Assembly (NCBI GenBank): GCA_000785145.2
Contig: JSZA02000019.1
Coordinates: forward strand, 16,663-80,662
Direction: 5' to 3'
Length of the DNA: 64,000 nucleotides
Source of the DNA: Candidatus Thiomargarita nelsonii
Lineage (GTDB): Bacteria > Pseudomonadota > Gammaproteobacteria > Beggiatoales > Beggiatoaceae
Below, in pieces: positions 37,386 through 46,974 of this stretch. The translations under genes were made by a program, and so were the position numbers. The first letter of the stretch is position 1. The number at the start of each line of letters is the position of its first letter. The notes under the pieces are model-generated. The model searched no databases. It worked only from the letters and a program-made list of their open reading frames with translations, and was not told the DNA's origin.

Positions 37386-37472
37386 ACTCTTTAGCCGTGG
37401 TTAATATCGAGCGATGGAATCGTAATTTCCCAAATTGGCAAGTTAATCGAGTACAACGTCAATAATAGAGTT

Positions 37473-37623
37473 GTTGCGAAATAAAAAACTAGGGCAACCA
37501 CAAGGGATTGCCCCTACAAAACGCAAAATACGCAAATGGCACTATTTAAATCGGAATAATTAATATCTATTGTAGGGGCAATGCCCTAGTGGTTGCCCTG
37601 ATTTTTTGACGAGATTTCGTAAC
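37473..37623. repeat. GGGCAACC hairpin with GTTGCGAAAT outer arms
   Basis: Nested inverted repeats: outer GTTGCGAAAT/ATTTCGTAAC and inner AGGGCAACCACAAGGGATTG with mirror. It fills the gap before the AAA+ gene. Confidence 0.8.
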
Positions 37624-37671
37624 AATTCTAATAACTATTCCGTTAATCCGTCTAGGCAAAAAGGAGACACC

Positions 37672-40203
37672 ATGACAAACAGCCACTTCAACAACACCCA
37701 TCACCGTTTCTTTTTTCTCTACGGCCAAATTGACGATCAATTTTGTCCCCCCACGCTGGGTTTTCTCGACTTTTCCAAAATGCTCCACCGGCACCTACGT
37801 CAATTGGGCTATCAACGCATCGTTTTTTATAACAGCGGCGCACAAAAAATTGATACCTACGATAATCAATCCACGGCCCTAGTCCGCCCCAATGCAGTTC
37901 CCCAAACGCCCCGACGTGCCACCAAAATCTGTGCAGGCCCCTTGGGACAACGCCGTCAATCTAAAAAACCAGCACCAAAACCCCAAACAACTCCACAACT
38001 CACCGCTGTTAATAATTTAGAGGCTGTCGCCAGTTTCAACCGCTGGATGAATGAAAGCCAACCTAAAACCGCTATCATCTTCAACAATGGACTAGATTTT
38101 ATTACCCGTTTTGATCAAGCCGCGCAACGGCAAATGTCGGTGGCATTAGATAACTGGAATAAATTATTTGAGGAATATCAAAATATTTGTATTTTTCTCC
38201 TCTCTGGTATTTCAGTACAACGTTTACGTGAATTACCGGAGCTGCAAAGACAATGGTTTTTTTTATTTAACCAAATGTTCAAAGACGATAACACGCCCAC
38301 TGATCAGATGATTCCCATCGGAGCACCCCGTCAAGATGAAGTCAATAATCTCTTAAATTATTGGCGACTCAAATATGATTTGCACATTGATTGGCGGATT
38401 TTTCCTACCGCAGCGGCACCTATTACTCGTTATCTCTGTAGTCAGGGCGGTTCCCTTAAATCCCTCAGTCGTAATTTAAGAGAATTGAAGAGCATCAATA
38501 AAGAAGCTTTATCAGAATTATCAGGGCAATCTGAGGAAGGCTCAGCATTAGAACGCTTACGCCAAATGAAAGGTTTATCCGTTATTGCCGATAGAATTGA
38601 ACGAATGGTAACGCATCATCAAATCGCATCCAATTCACAAATAGCTGCTATAAATACCCCACATACCACGGTTAGCCGCTTGTTGCCACCTCTTCCATCA
38701 CCAGCAAAAGGGCGCAATTTAAATATTGCACTCAAGGGTAATCCGGGGACTGGTAAAACCACTGTCGCTCGTCTGATTGGCGAAATTTACCGAGAAGAAG
38801 GACTATTAGAACTTGGACATATTGTCAAAGCCTCACGCGAAGATTTAGTCGCCGGTTATGTAGGACAAACCGCGTTGAAAACGGCTCAAAAAATTGCCGA
38901 TGCTATGGGTGGTGTCTTATTTGTTGATGAAGCCTATCGTCTCACTCAAGGGGGTGATAACGATTTCGGTAAAGAAGCGGTTGAAACGATTATGGAGGCA
39001 ATGGAAAACCACAAGGGCGAATTCGCAGTGATTATTGCTGGCTATCCGCAACGAATTGAATATTTTTTGGATGCCAATCCCGGTTTACGTCGTCGTTTTA
39101 GTGACAAAAATACTTTGACTATTCCCGATTACGATCCACAAACCTTACAATTTATTTTTGAACAACAAATTGCTAAACAAAAACGCGAATTGGACCAAAC
39201 ACTGCAAGAAAAATTGCCCAACTTTTTTGCTAATTGGTACGCTGAGCGTAATGAGGAAACCTTTGGTAATGCTGGCGACGTGTTAAATCTGTATGAGGAA
39301 ATGGACGAACAACGTAGCTTTCGTATCAAAGATCAAGCTGGCAACCGTTTTACCCTCACAGTGGCTGATGTTCCAGAACGTTTGCGCCCTTACTTGGAGT
39401 CACGCCAGCCGGAAAATATGGATGACATTCTCAAATCCTTAGATCATTTAATTGGTTTACAACAAGTTAAAAAAACGGTACGGACATTCGTCAATCGGCT
39501 CAAGGTTCAAAAACTGCGTGACGATAAGAGCCAACTGCTCCCCGGACATTATTTGTTTGTGGGTAATCCCGGCACGGGCAAAACCACCGTAGCGCGTCTG
39601 ATGGGCAATATTTTCAAAGCTTTAGGTATTTTGAAAAAAGGGCATCTTATAGAAGTTGGGCGAGCCGATTTGGTCGGACAATATCAAGGACATACTGCCG
39701 AAAAAACTCGTAAAGTCTTAGAACGTAGTATGGATGGCGTGTTATTCATTGACGAAGCTTATCAATTAGTAACAGATGAACACGACAGCTTTGGCAAGGA
39801 AGCCTTAGAAACACTGGTAGCGACAATGGAAAATCAACGTCACCGTTTATGTATTATTGCTGCTGGCTATCCTGAGCCGATGCACCGCTTTGTCAATAGC
39901 AATCCGGGTTTGCCGTCGCGTTTTGCAGGAGAAATTGTCTTTGAAAATTATACGGCTACGGAAATGTTATCTATTTTCAAAGGTATGGTGCAGTCATTAA
40001 CTTTAGGTGAAGGTGTTGAAGAGGCTTTATTGCTCATTTTCCGACAATGGGAACGAGAAAATAGCCCAACGTTTGGAAATGGGCGAGATGTGCGAAATTT
40101 GCTGGATAGGGCGTGTGCGCGGCAGGATAATCGCTTGGTGGAAGAGCAGGTGACGGATAAGGCATTGTTGTACCGATTAGAACGGGTGGATATTCCAGTT
40201 TGA
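37672..40203 (+). CDS. Tandem AAA+ ATPase (CbxX/SpoVK-like)
   Basis: 843 residues. The N-terminal ~320 residues contain a degenerate ATPase-like region (TAIIFNNGLDFITRF, ICIFLLSGISVQRLRELPEL). Two canonical AAA+ modules follow: ALKGNPGTGKTTVARLIGEI / GGVLFVDEAYRL (about 355-500) and FVGNPGTGKTTVARLMGNIF / DGVLFIDEAYQL (about 630-780), each with arginine-finger segments (NPGLRRRF, NPGLPSRF). CbbX-like enzymes remodel protein complexes by threading termini. ATG 37672 has an AGGAGA site; the upstream frame is repeat DNA. It leads the long cluster to ~52 kb. Confidence 0.85.
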   Translation: MTNSHFNNTHHRFFFLYGQIDDQFCPPTLGFLDFSKMLHRHLRQLGYQRIVFYNSGAQKIDTYDNQSTALVRPNAVPQTPRRATKICAGPLGQRRQSKKPAPKPQTTPQLTAVNNLEAVASFNRWMNESQPKTAIIFNNGLDFITRFDQAAQRQMSVALDNWNKLFEEYQNICIFLLSGISVQRLRELPELQRQWFFLFNQMFKDDNTPTDQMIPIGAPRQDEVNNLLNYWRLKYDLHIDWRIFPTAAAPITRYLCSQGGSLKSLSRNLRELKSINKEALSELSGQSEEGSALERLRQMKGLSVIADRIERMVTHHQIASNSQIAAINTPHTTVSRLLPPLPSPAKGRNLNIALKGNPGTGKTTVARLIGEIYREEGLLELGHIVKASREDLVAGYVGQTALKTAQKIADAMGGVLFVDEAYRLTQGGDNDFGKEAVETIMEAMENHKGEFAVIIAGYPQRIEYFLDANPGLRRRFSDKNTLTIPDYDPQTLQFIFEQQIAKQKRELDQTLQEKLPNFFANWYAERNEETFGNAGDVLNLYEEMDEQRSFRIKDQAGNRFTLTVADVPERLRPYLESRQPENMDDILKSLDHLIGLQQVKKTVRTFVNRLKVQKLRDDKSQLLPGHYLFVGNPGTGKTTVARLMGNIFKALGILKKGHLIEVGRADLVGQYQGHTAEKTRKVLERSMDGVLFIDEAYQLVTDEHDSFGKEALETLVATMENQRHRLCIIAAGYPEPMHRFVNSNPGLPSRFAGEIVFENYTATEMLSIFKGMVQSLTLGEGVEEALLLIFRQWERENSPTFGNGRDVRNLLDRACARQDNRLVEEQVTDKALLYRLERVDIPV

Positions 40204-40333
40204 CCATAATAGCCATGCGCCGCTCCATTGTGGATGTATTTTTAGTTAGCATAAAAAAAATTAATAAAAAACGCTTGCAATGGATGAAAAAAGTCGGTAA
40301 AATTGTCAATTTTTATAATTACAGATGGTATTT

Positions 40334-40358
40334 TGGAGTCCAAGATTTATCTTGGACT
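40334..40358. repeat. TCCAAGATTTATCTTGGA palindrome
   Basis: Hairpin family copy directly upstream of the winged-helix gene. Confidence 0.85.
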
Positions 40359-40374
40359 AGTGGAGAAAAAAAAT

Positions 40375-40878
40375 ATGTCTACTACCGATTATGTCAAAAA
40401 CGCGATAATGAATAGATTTCAGGAAGTGAATGCCGAAAAAGGGCATATTCTCCCACAAGCTTGGCTAACTCCGTATCTTTCTAAATTGAAGCGGAAAGCT
40501 TTTTTTGAACAAGCCATGCAGCAATTACAAGCCGAAAATTTGATTGAGTACCAAAAGAAGGATGAGGCTCATTATCATATCATGCTCACCCAGCAAGGAG
40601 AGGATTATCTTTATCCAGACTTTAAAGTAGCCGATGCGAAACGGAAAATCCGCCATGATATATTCGCTAAATTCAAAGCCAACCAAGATAAAACGATTAC
40701 TTATCGGTGGTTGAATACCCTTTACTTTGGTGGGCAACTTAATCCAAAGGAACAACGGATTTTCGATGATGTGATTGAAAGCATAATCAAAGAAAAGTTG
40801 GTAACAACAAGTTTGTTAAACCATTTTCTGTATTTAACTGAAAAAGGAGAAAAATTAATGAGCGAGGTTCTCGTATGA
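40375..40878 (+). CDS. Tandem winged-helix-like protein
   Basis: 167 residues. Two similar helical units each end in a wing: QLQAENLIEYQKKDEAHYHI...LTQQGEDYL (about 45-85) and IIKEKLVTTSLLNHFLYLTE then KGEKLM (about 135-165). It is probably a DNA-binding regulator or an adaptor of the cluster. ATG 40375 has a GGAG site; upstream residues come from a palindrome. Its stop overlaps the HEPN gene by ATGA. Confidence 0.65.
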   Translation: MSTTDYVKNAIMNRFQEVNAEKGHILPQAWLTPYLSKLKRKAFFEQAMQQLQAENLIEYQKKDEAHYHIMLTQQGEDYLYPDFKVADAKRKIRHDIFAKFKANQDKTITYRWLNTLYFGGQLNPKEQRIFDDVIESIIKEKLVTTSLLNHFLYLTEKGEKLMSEVLV

Positions 40879-41633
40879 ATCAGTCAAATTCTCTTGACAA
40901 TTTATTGAAAAATATGGAAGAAATAGATGCTTTAATGGCTTTCTATCAAAAAGCTAAAGATGAACCGGTGGCTAATCAGGTGAACAGTCATCACAGTCCT
41001 TATATACTCCTAAAGAGTAACCTAATTTTTATAGTCACTTGTTGGGAGGAGTATATAAAAAGTCTAGTGGACGAAAGCTTTACTTTTATGCTCGATCATT
41101 CATCAAATATTGAAATATTTCCTGAACATGTTAGGAGAACCACCGCAGAAATTTTACCTCAAGAAAGTAATCTAAAAAATAAGGAAATGTGGCACCATGA
41201 AAAATGGAAAACGGATGTCTGGAAATTAGTTGATGAATGGCGAGAGTTTTTAACTAAAAATAAAAGACAACGAGTTGAGAAATTTCAATCTTCCCGCAAA
41301 GACAATATTAATACTTTATTTTTTCAGACGATTGGTTTAAAAGGACTTTCCGATTCTTGGATATGGCAAGGTATGAGTAATGAGGAAGCCATAAAATGCC
41401 TCAATACCTTGCTTGATTTACGGGGAGATTATGTTCATAAGAATCGTTCTTATCGGCTCATCTCTGAAACGGATATTGAATATTTTCCAAAATTGATTGA
41501 AGCTCTTGCTGGTATTTCAGCCAACAAAGTGAGGGATTATATTTATGATAAAGTAGGATACTATCCATGGTTGTATAATAAGATTTCTCCTAATGCCTTA
41601 AATTTTGATAGCAAGCGTTGTACTGAAAGATAG
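40875..41633 (+). CDS. HEPN-domain protein (RiboL-PSP/MAE_28990-like)
   Basis: 252 residues, helical. The HEPN RNase motif Arg-x4-His is seen in LLDLRGDYVHKN (about 177-190), preceded by NLIFIVTCWEEYIKSLVDES, which matches the RiboL-PSP-HEPN group. Such proteins cleave RNA, often as effectors of abortive infection. It is coupled to the winged-helix gene. Confidence 0.75.
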   Translation: MNQSNSLDNLLKNMEEIDALMAFYQKAKDEPVANQVNSHHSPYILLKSNLIFIVTCWEEYIKSLVDESFTFMLDHSSNIEIFPEHVRRTTAEILPQESNLKNKEMWHHEKWKTDVWKLVDEWREFLTKNKRQRVEKFQSSRKDNINTLFFQTIGLKGLSDSWIWQGMSNEEAIKCLNTLLDLRGDYVHKNRSYRLISETDIEYFPKLIEALAGISANKVRDYIYDKVGYYPWLYNKISPNALNFDSKRCTER

Positions 41634-41679
41634 TCTTTAATAAATTTTTTTTAAACTGATAAAAAATATTGTTATATTT

Positions 41680-44600
41680 ATGAAAAAATGTCCAGTATGT
41701 CAAGTTCCAGTTGAAGAAAATACCACCATTTGTTCACGATGTAAGTGGGAGAAATTGGGGATTCGTCTGACTGCAACAGCTGAGGATCAGGATAAATTAG
41801 AGAAAGCGCGTTTTGCATGGCGAGCTAAACAAGCGGCTGAGGATGTGCGTCTTGATGAAAACTTGCCCTATTATGATTTTATACTCATTGGTCACTCAAG
41901 TGTTGGTAAAACCACTTATTTAGCCATGTTGTGTGAGCAAGGGGGTGATAATAATAAGGTATGGAATTTTAAGAGCGGTGGTAGCGCAAATTATTTGGGA
42001 AATAACGCACCTCAAGATATTCGTGATCGTGTCCAAAAAGGTGATCAACACATTACAGAATCTATCAGAAAAGTTTCTGTTGGTACTACAGACTATATTA
42101 ACTTAATAAGGGAAGAAATTCAGCGACAAGAGGGTTATTATTCAACCTTAAAAGATAACAAGCTTATTTTCTCTTTTCGCCCCACTCGTGCTAGGCGTCA
42201 ACACACATTATTAACACTTGATTATCCGGGTGACTGGATTTCTTTAGTGAATAGGGAAGAAGATGCTTTTACATATCAAAAGAGCATCAAGCAATTTGCG
42301 GATTATTTAAATAGGAGTCAGTCATTAATTCTTATGATTGATCCCCTTATTTTTATGGAAGGTGATTCCAAAGAAAAAAACTTTCACAGTCAAGGACTAT
42401 CAGAAGTACAAGAGCAACTTAAAGAAGATGCAACGCACAAGCGACCTTCTGAGTTTATCCCCGTTAGTCAGATACCAGTGGCACTGATAATCAATAAGTG
42501 CGATCTATTAAAGGTGGCTTGTGAACAAGGAAAGCCTATGGCTTTTTTGAAAGATCATTGCAGAAGTATTTATAATGATCTCAATAATTTTACCACTAAT
42601 TGGAAACTTTTTTTTGTTTCTTGTTATGGGAATCAGAAATTAAAAGAGTTGAATAAACAGGGTGCGTATGCTCCGCCTAAGGATCCCGAACCTGTCAATT
42701 TAGAAAAGCCTTTAGATTGGCTTTATAAACAAACACAAAGACGTACTTTAAAAGAGGCTTCACTTAAAGTCAGTAAGGTAACAGCACGTTTTGTGTTATT
42801 ACCGTTGGCTATTATTTCTGTTATTTACTACGGTGCCTATTACAGTGTATATGCTTGGGATTCGAGTGCCTTCGCCTCAATTGAGGAAAAAGAACCCGTT
42901 TTTCTTGAGCAACCTCATGTATTGTATAGAAATTATACTAAGTATGATAGTTCACACTGGTTGAGTCCTTGGACTGGATTTAAGGAGAAAGTCCACGAGA
43001 AACGTAAAAAATTTGTTAGGTTGTATCTGGATAATCAGTTAGCTGGTCCATTGAAACATGGGGCTTCAATAAAAGACTTTAAGGCAACTAGAGCTCAAGT
43101 TCGCAAATGGTCTTTAGATTTAGAAGATAAGGCGTTTGCTGAAAAAATGGAGTCTATCATATCAAGTGAACTCATGCCATTATACGAAGAGCAGTATTTC
43201 AAATTCTTGCATGAGAAATTCTTGCGTGGAGATATTGAGGAGGGCTTTACAGAATTTGTGAAACTGTTTCCAAATTCTCAACATATTCCTGAGTTTGAAA
43301 AAATAATTCTTGAAATATGGCCTTTAGAACAGTATAAGAAAATTTATCAGATGGCTGTCAATAGCCAAGCACAAAATCCTGATATCAATAAACTTCTACA
43401 ACTATGTAGAGAATATATTAATACCGCTAAGGAGCACAGCCACAGATACGATAAGAGTGTAAAAGCATTAATTTCTTTTATAGAGAATGATCTGGCTACC
43501 CTAGAAAATGGGGCTTTATCTCCACGCTCTTTCAGAATAAACTACCGTGGGTACACTCTTTCTGATGGCATGTATGGTCATCATACTGAAGAGTACCAAG
43601 AACAGTATGAAAATTGTTATACAGACACAAGTGGTTGGACAGACACTGTGCGTTGTAACACAGATTACAGAACTGCCCAACGAGAAGTTAGAACGCCTGA
43701 ACAGGTGGTTATCAGTATCCTTATTAACGGCGTAGAAAAATATAGTTTAGAAACGACTCATCGAAAAAGAGATAATTTTTCTATCGACTGGATGCCAGGT
43801 ATGACAGTCCAAGTGGTGGTCAATAACAAAACGGGGAAAACCACAAAAATAGAAGATTCCCGTTTTTTGGCTATTAATCTTCTAAAAGGAAATTTAGATG
43901 TTAATGGACTCGCAGATGTCAATTTGACGGGTTCTAATTTAAGTTTTCCAAAACTACAAACACCGTCTGAAGAGCTAGATGTCCAAATCTCGTCTAATAG
44001 CGGAGTAACAACACCGGTAGTACAAAACCAACCGCCTTCAACGGTAACACGTCCAGTTTCTGAGCCGGCAAGACAAAACCCGATCCATTTTATCCGTGCC
44101 TATTACGAAGATATCAATCGAGGTAATGCTGATTCAGCTATTCGCAAATGGAAAGCGCCAAAAGAGGATAGGTTAAGGACTCTCATTAACGATTCTCAGT
44201 GGAGCAGTATTAACGAAATACAGCTAGTTAATCAAAATGACGACAGTGCCGAAGTTTCAATTGAAGTCACTGGTCAATCAATAAGTAATACCACTGAACA
44301 AAGGTGGAAAGGTATTATAGAGCTAGAAAATATTGAAGGCGAATGGAAAATTGCTGAAATGCGCCTTCAGAATAAGGCGGTTATATATAGCCAAAATAAT
44401 ATTGTTCATCTAGGTGATGAAGAAATAAAAGGATGGAATCCTTTGCATGGTGAATGTTTCACAGCCACATTTAATCTGAGCAGCCAAATACAAAAACTCA
44501 CGTTGAAATTGGATTTAAAGGGTTCAAATGCCCGCAATCCTATATTTTTAAATGGTACACAAGTTGGACTCTTGCCACAAACGACGGGTCGGGGTTGGAA

Positions 44601-44739
44601 TTATGGTCAGAGAGTTATTTTACCAATAGGTGAATTACAGCAGCAGCAAAGCAATCAGTTAAAACTTTGCTCTGGCCTATTTGAACCCGGAGATAAAGAT
44701 GATTTACAGTTCAAAAAACTTAAGCTTAGGGTGGAATAG
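41680..44739 (+). CDS. Zinc-ribbon GTPase with membrane anchor and NTF2-like C-terminus
   Basis: 1019 residues. Zinc ribbon (KKCPVCQ...CSRCKWEKLG, about 1-28), then a GTPase domain: P-loop LIGHSSVGKTTYLAMLCEQ (about 70), G3-like LDYPGDWISLV (about 181) and G4 INKCDL (about 272). A transmembrane helix (ARFVLLPLAIISVIYYGAYY, about 367-390) is followed by a long outside part. Residues ~803-905 look like an NTF2/SnoaL fold (IHFIRAYYEDINRGNADSAI). It resembles the DO-GTPase type found in predicted conflict systems. I see no good ribosome site. Confidence 0.7.
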   Translation: MKKCPVCQVPVEENTTICSRCKWEKLGIRLTATAEDQDKLEKARFAWRAKQAAEDVRLDENLPYYDFILIGHSSVGKTTYLAMLCEQGGDNNKVWNFKSGGSANYLGNNAPQDIRDRVQKGDQHITESIRKVSVGTTDYINLIREEIQRQEGYYSTLKDNKLIFSFRPTRARRQHTLLTLDYPGDWISLVNREEDAFTYQKSIKQFADYLNRSQSLILMIDPLIFMEGDSKEKNFHSQGLSEVQEQLKEDATHKRPSEFIPVSQIPVALIINKCDLLKVACEQGKPMAFLKDHCRSIYNDLNNFTTNWKLFFVSCYGNQKLKELNKQGAYAPPKDPEPVNLEKPLDWLYKQTQRRTLKEASLKVSKVTARFVLLPLAIISVIYYGAYYSVYAWDSSAFASIEEKEPVFLEQPHVLYRNYTKYDSSHWLSPWTGFKEKVHEKRKKFVRLYLDNQLAGPLKHGASIKDFKATRAQVRKWSLDLEDKAFAEKMESIISSELMPLYEEQYFKFLHEKFLRGDIEEGFTEFVKLFPNSQHIPEFEKIILEIWPLEQYKKIYQMAVNSQAQNPDINKLLQLCREYINTAKEHSHRYDKSVKALISFIENDLATLENGALSPRSFRINYRGYTLSDGMYGHHTEEYQEQYENCYTDTSGWTDTVRCNTDYRTAQREVRTPEQVVISILINGVEKYSLETTHRKRDNFSIDWMPGMTVQVVVNNKTGKTTKIEDSRFLAINLLKGNLDVNGLADVNLTGSNLSFPKLQTPSEELDVQISSNSGVTTPVVQNQPPSTVTRPVSEPARQNPIHFIRAYYEDINRGNADSAIRKWKAPKEDRLRTLINDSQWSSINEIQLVNQNDDSAEVSIEVTGQSISNTTEQRWKGIIELENIEGEWKIAEMRLQNKAVIYSQNNIVHLGDEEIKGWNPLHGECFTATFNLSSQIQKLTLKLDLKGSNARNPIFLNGTQVGLLPQTTGRGWNYGQRVILPIGELQQQQSNQLKLCSGLFEPGDKDDLQFKKLKLRVE

Positions 44740-44773
44740 TCCAACAAGCTTTGGTATTTAATAGGAAAATGTC

Positions 44774-46972
44774 ATGGAATTTATAGAAGTCGTGTTCGCA
44801 AGGGCAGAAGGACGGCGTGGTCGTTTTCTCCGTATTGGAGAAGGGGAGGTAGCACTTTATCAAGCCATTGAAAATGTGCTTATTTCACGCCTTGGTGCTA
44901 TTGGCGTTATGCAGGTAGAGGGTCCAGACGAGGATTATTGGTTGGGTATTCCTATTTTGCGCCAAAATGAACTGGCTTATTATTTATTAGGCACCTTTGA
45001 AAAACCGAGCACACAGGATCGTGGTGCGCCTTTTCATGGTTGTTTGTTGACGGCGGCTGAATTGGAAAAGCGTGAGCTGGGATATTTTATCCATGCGTGG
45101 CGTAAGATTAAAAGAGAAAACAGTGATTGGCTAATGACGCAAACCGCCGGAAAAGTCACTCTTGAGCTAACCAGCAAAACTGATTTTTCTAGACCTACAC
45201 AAGAAGAAAATGAGTCAGAAATTACCAATGCTATTGAGGCTTTAGATCAAAAAAAAGTGGTAAGGCTATCCCGTAAAGACTGTGTCTTGTCACTTTTAAG
45301 CAAGATAGTCAATACTAAAGAAAAGTTGAATTTATATTCTTGGACAACTGCCCCTTTTGCATTTCCTTCCGCTCCTGATGGGGCACAATTGCATATTGCT
45401 TTGTCAAAAGATGGAAAATTTTCGTCTGCTGGAGAAATCATTCAGCCTACGTTATTACAAGAAAAGCCTACGTTATTACAAGAAAAGGTTGAAACTGGTG
45501 GTGGGGATCCAGAGCGCGATGAGAGCAAAAAACATGAGGATACTAAAGATAAACTCAAAGAAGCCGAGCCGCCTAAAGCAAATGGGACAAAAAAATATGC
45601 TGCTGTTGTTATTATAGTGCTAATTTTTGGGTTAACAGTGTACCTAAGCAAAGATGATTCAATTGATCCTGAAACCCTCCTTCTTCGTTTAGAACCGACT
45701 TATGAACAGTCACTTGAAGCCGATGTGGAAACGGTCGCATTAGCCCTAAGTTTTCTAAAAAATCCAGAAGGCGAACAGAATATAAAGGACACCATTAAAT
45801 CACTAGGTTTAGTTCGTCCGCGTGTTAATCGCATACAAAAACAAGTGGAAAAGCTAATCAAGGAAAACTGGGAGGCAGTCAAAAAAAATTCACTGGTTTT
45901 ACATTGGTTACAAGTACTTAATGAATTACCAGATACCAAACGGAGTCAAGAACTTCAGAGTAATGTGGTTAAATCTGCCATGCCCGGCATCGAGGATTCT
46001 ATTAAGGCTATCACTGAAGTTAATGGTCGTTCTATAGAACAATTAGCTCATATCATCCTAATCGCTGGATATTATTCAGAATTATCCAGTTTTAAAAAGT
46101 ATGCTGATGACAAGAGGGTTTGGTTTAGTACGTTAATGAACACCTCTCAAGAATATCCATCAAGCTCTTATTACGTCTTATCGGACTTCATTCAAAATAA
46201 TCAACAACACTCACGACGTTATGTGAAGAAAGCGCGTCAATTGCGAGAAATATATTTGGCAAACTGGCGTGAAGAAGAGGCTAAAAAGGTCAGTTCTCTT
46301 TATGCGAGTATGAGAGAGGGCGTGGCAACTTTTGACGGAGTTAGATTAGAAGAGGAGTTAAGCAACTATATAAAAATACCGGGTGTTAAAGGGGATAAAA
46401 ATGATACCGCAAACAAAATTTTTTCTACCCTACAAAACTTAAGGATCTATGGTAAGGAAATTTCTCTGACAATTGAAAAAATTTATTTTTCTGACGAGCT
46501 AAAAAAAGAATTAGCTGCAATAAAATGTCGTGAAAATAGAAAGCATCAAGAAAATACCGGAAATTATTCAGACAATGGGTGGGGAATAGAAAAATTTGCT
46601 AAAGCAGCCGCATCCTTGCTTTCTGAACAATGTGGAATCGAGGTTTATGAGAAAACTGACAAAACCGTTGAGTTAATTGCTAACTTTAATGGGCGTGCTC
46701 TTGGGAACTCGAAACGTATCAGTATCAAAGAAAGGGATAGTGTAAAAATACCGGTGAAAATTTCATTTGATGGTAATACCTCTATAACAATGAAAAAAGA
46801 TGAAAGTACTTTGGCAACAGCTAAATTTCCTGACAATCCAATTGCTGAGTGGATCAGCAAACAAGGCGCGAAGGGGACACTTATTTTCTATTCTGAGAGT
46901 GATAAACGCTTAGCCACAGCAACTTATAAAATTCCTACGCTTGGCAAAATAGGTTTTCCTCGCTGGAGATAA
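44774..46972 (+). CDS. Membrane-anchored partner of the GTPase (GAP1-N-like)
   Basis: 732 residues. The N-terminal domain (EFIEVVFARAEGRRGRFLRI, PDEDYWLGIPILRQNELAYY) resembles GTPase-associated N-terminal domains. A Lys/Glu-rich linker contains a tandem PTLLQEK repeat from a duplicated 18-bp unit at about 45448-45487. One transmembrane helix (YAAVVIIVLIFGLTVYL, about 275-291) follows, then a helical region and a C-terminal beta domain. The architecture parallels the upstream GTPase (cytoplasmic domain, one helix, outside part). Similarity to the GAP1 group is inference. Confidence 0.6.
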   Translation: MEFIEVVFARAEGRRGRFLRIGEGEVALYQAIENVLISRLGAIGVMQVEGPDEDYWLGIPILRQNELAYYLLGTFEKPSTQDRGAPFHGCLLTAAELEKRELGYFIHAWRKIKRENSDWLMTQTAGKVTLELTSKTDFSRPTQEENESEITNAIEALDQKKVVRLSRKDCVLSLLSKIVNTKEKLNLYSWTTAPFAFPSAPDGAQLHIALSKDGKFSSAGEIIQPTLLQEKPTLLQEKVETGGGDPERDESKKHEDTKDKLKEAEPPKANGTKKYAAVVIIVLIFGLTVYLSKDDSIDPETLLLRLEPTYEQSLEADVETVALALSFLKNPEGEQNIKDTIKSLGLVRPRVNRIQKQVEKLIKENWEAVKKNSLVLHWLQVLNELPDTKRSQELQSNVVKSAMPGIEDSIKAITEVNGRSIEQLAHIILIAGYYSELSSFKKYADDKRVWFSTLMNTSQEYPSSSYYVLSDFIQNNQQHSRRYVKKARQLREIYLANWREEEAKKVSSLYASMREGVATFDGVRLEEELSNYIKIPGVKGDKNDTANKIFSTLQNLRIYGKEISLTIEKIYFSDELKKELAAIKCRENRKHQENTGNYSDNGWGIEKFAKAAASLLSEQCGIEVYEKTDKTVELIANFNGRALGNSKRISIKERDSVKIPVKISFDGNTSITMKKDESTLATAKFPDNPIAEWISKQGAKGTLIFYSESDKRLATATYKIPTLGKIGFPRWR

Positions 46973-46974
46973 AC

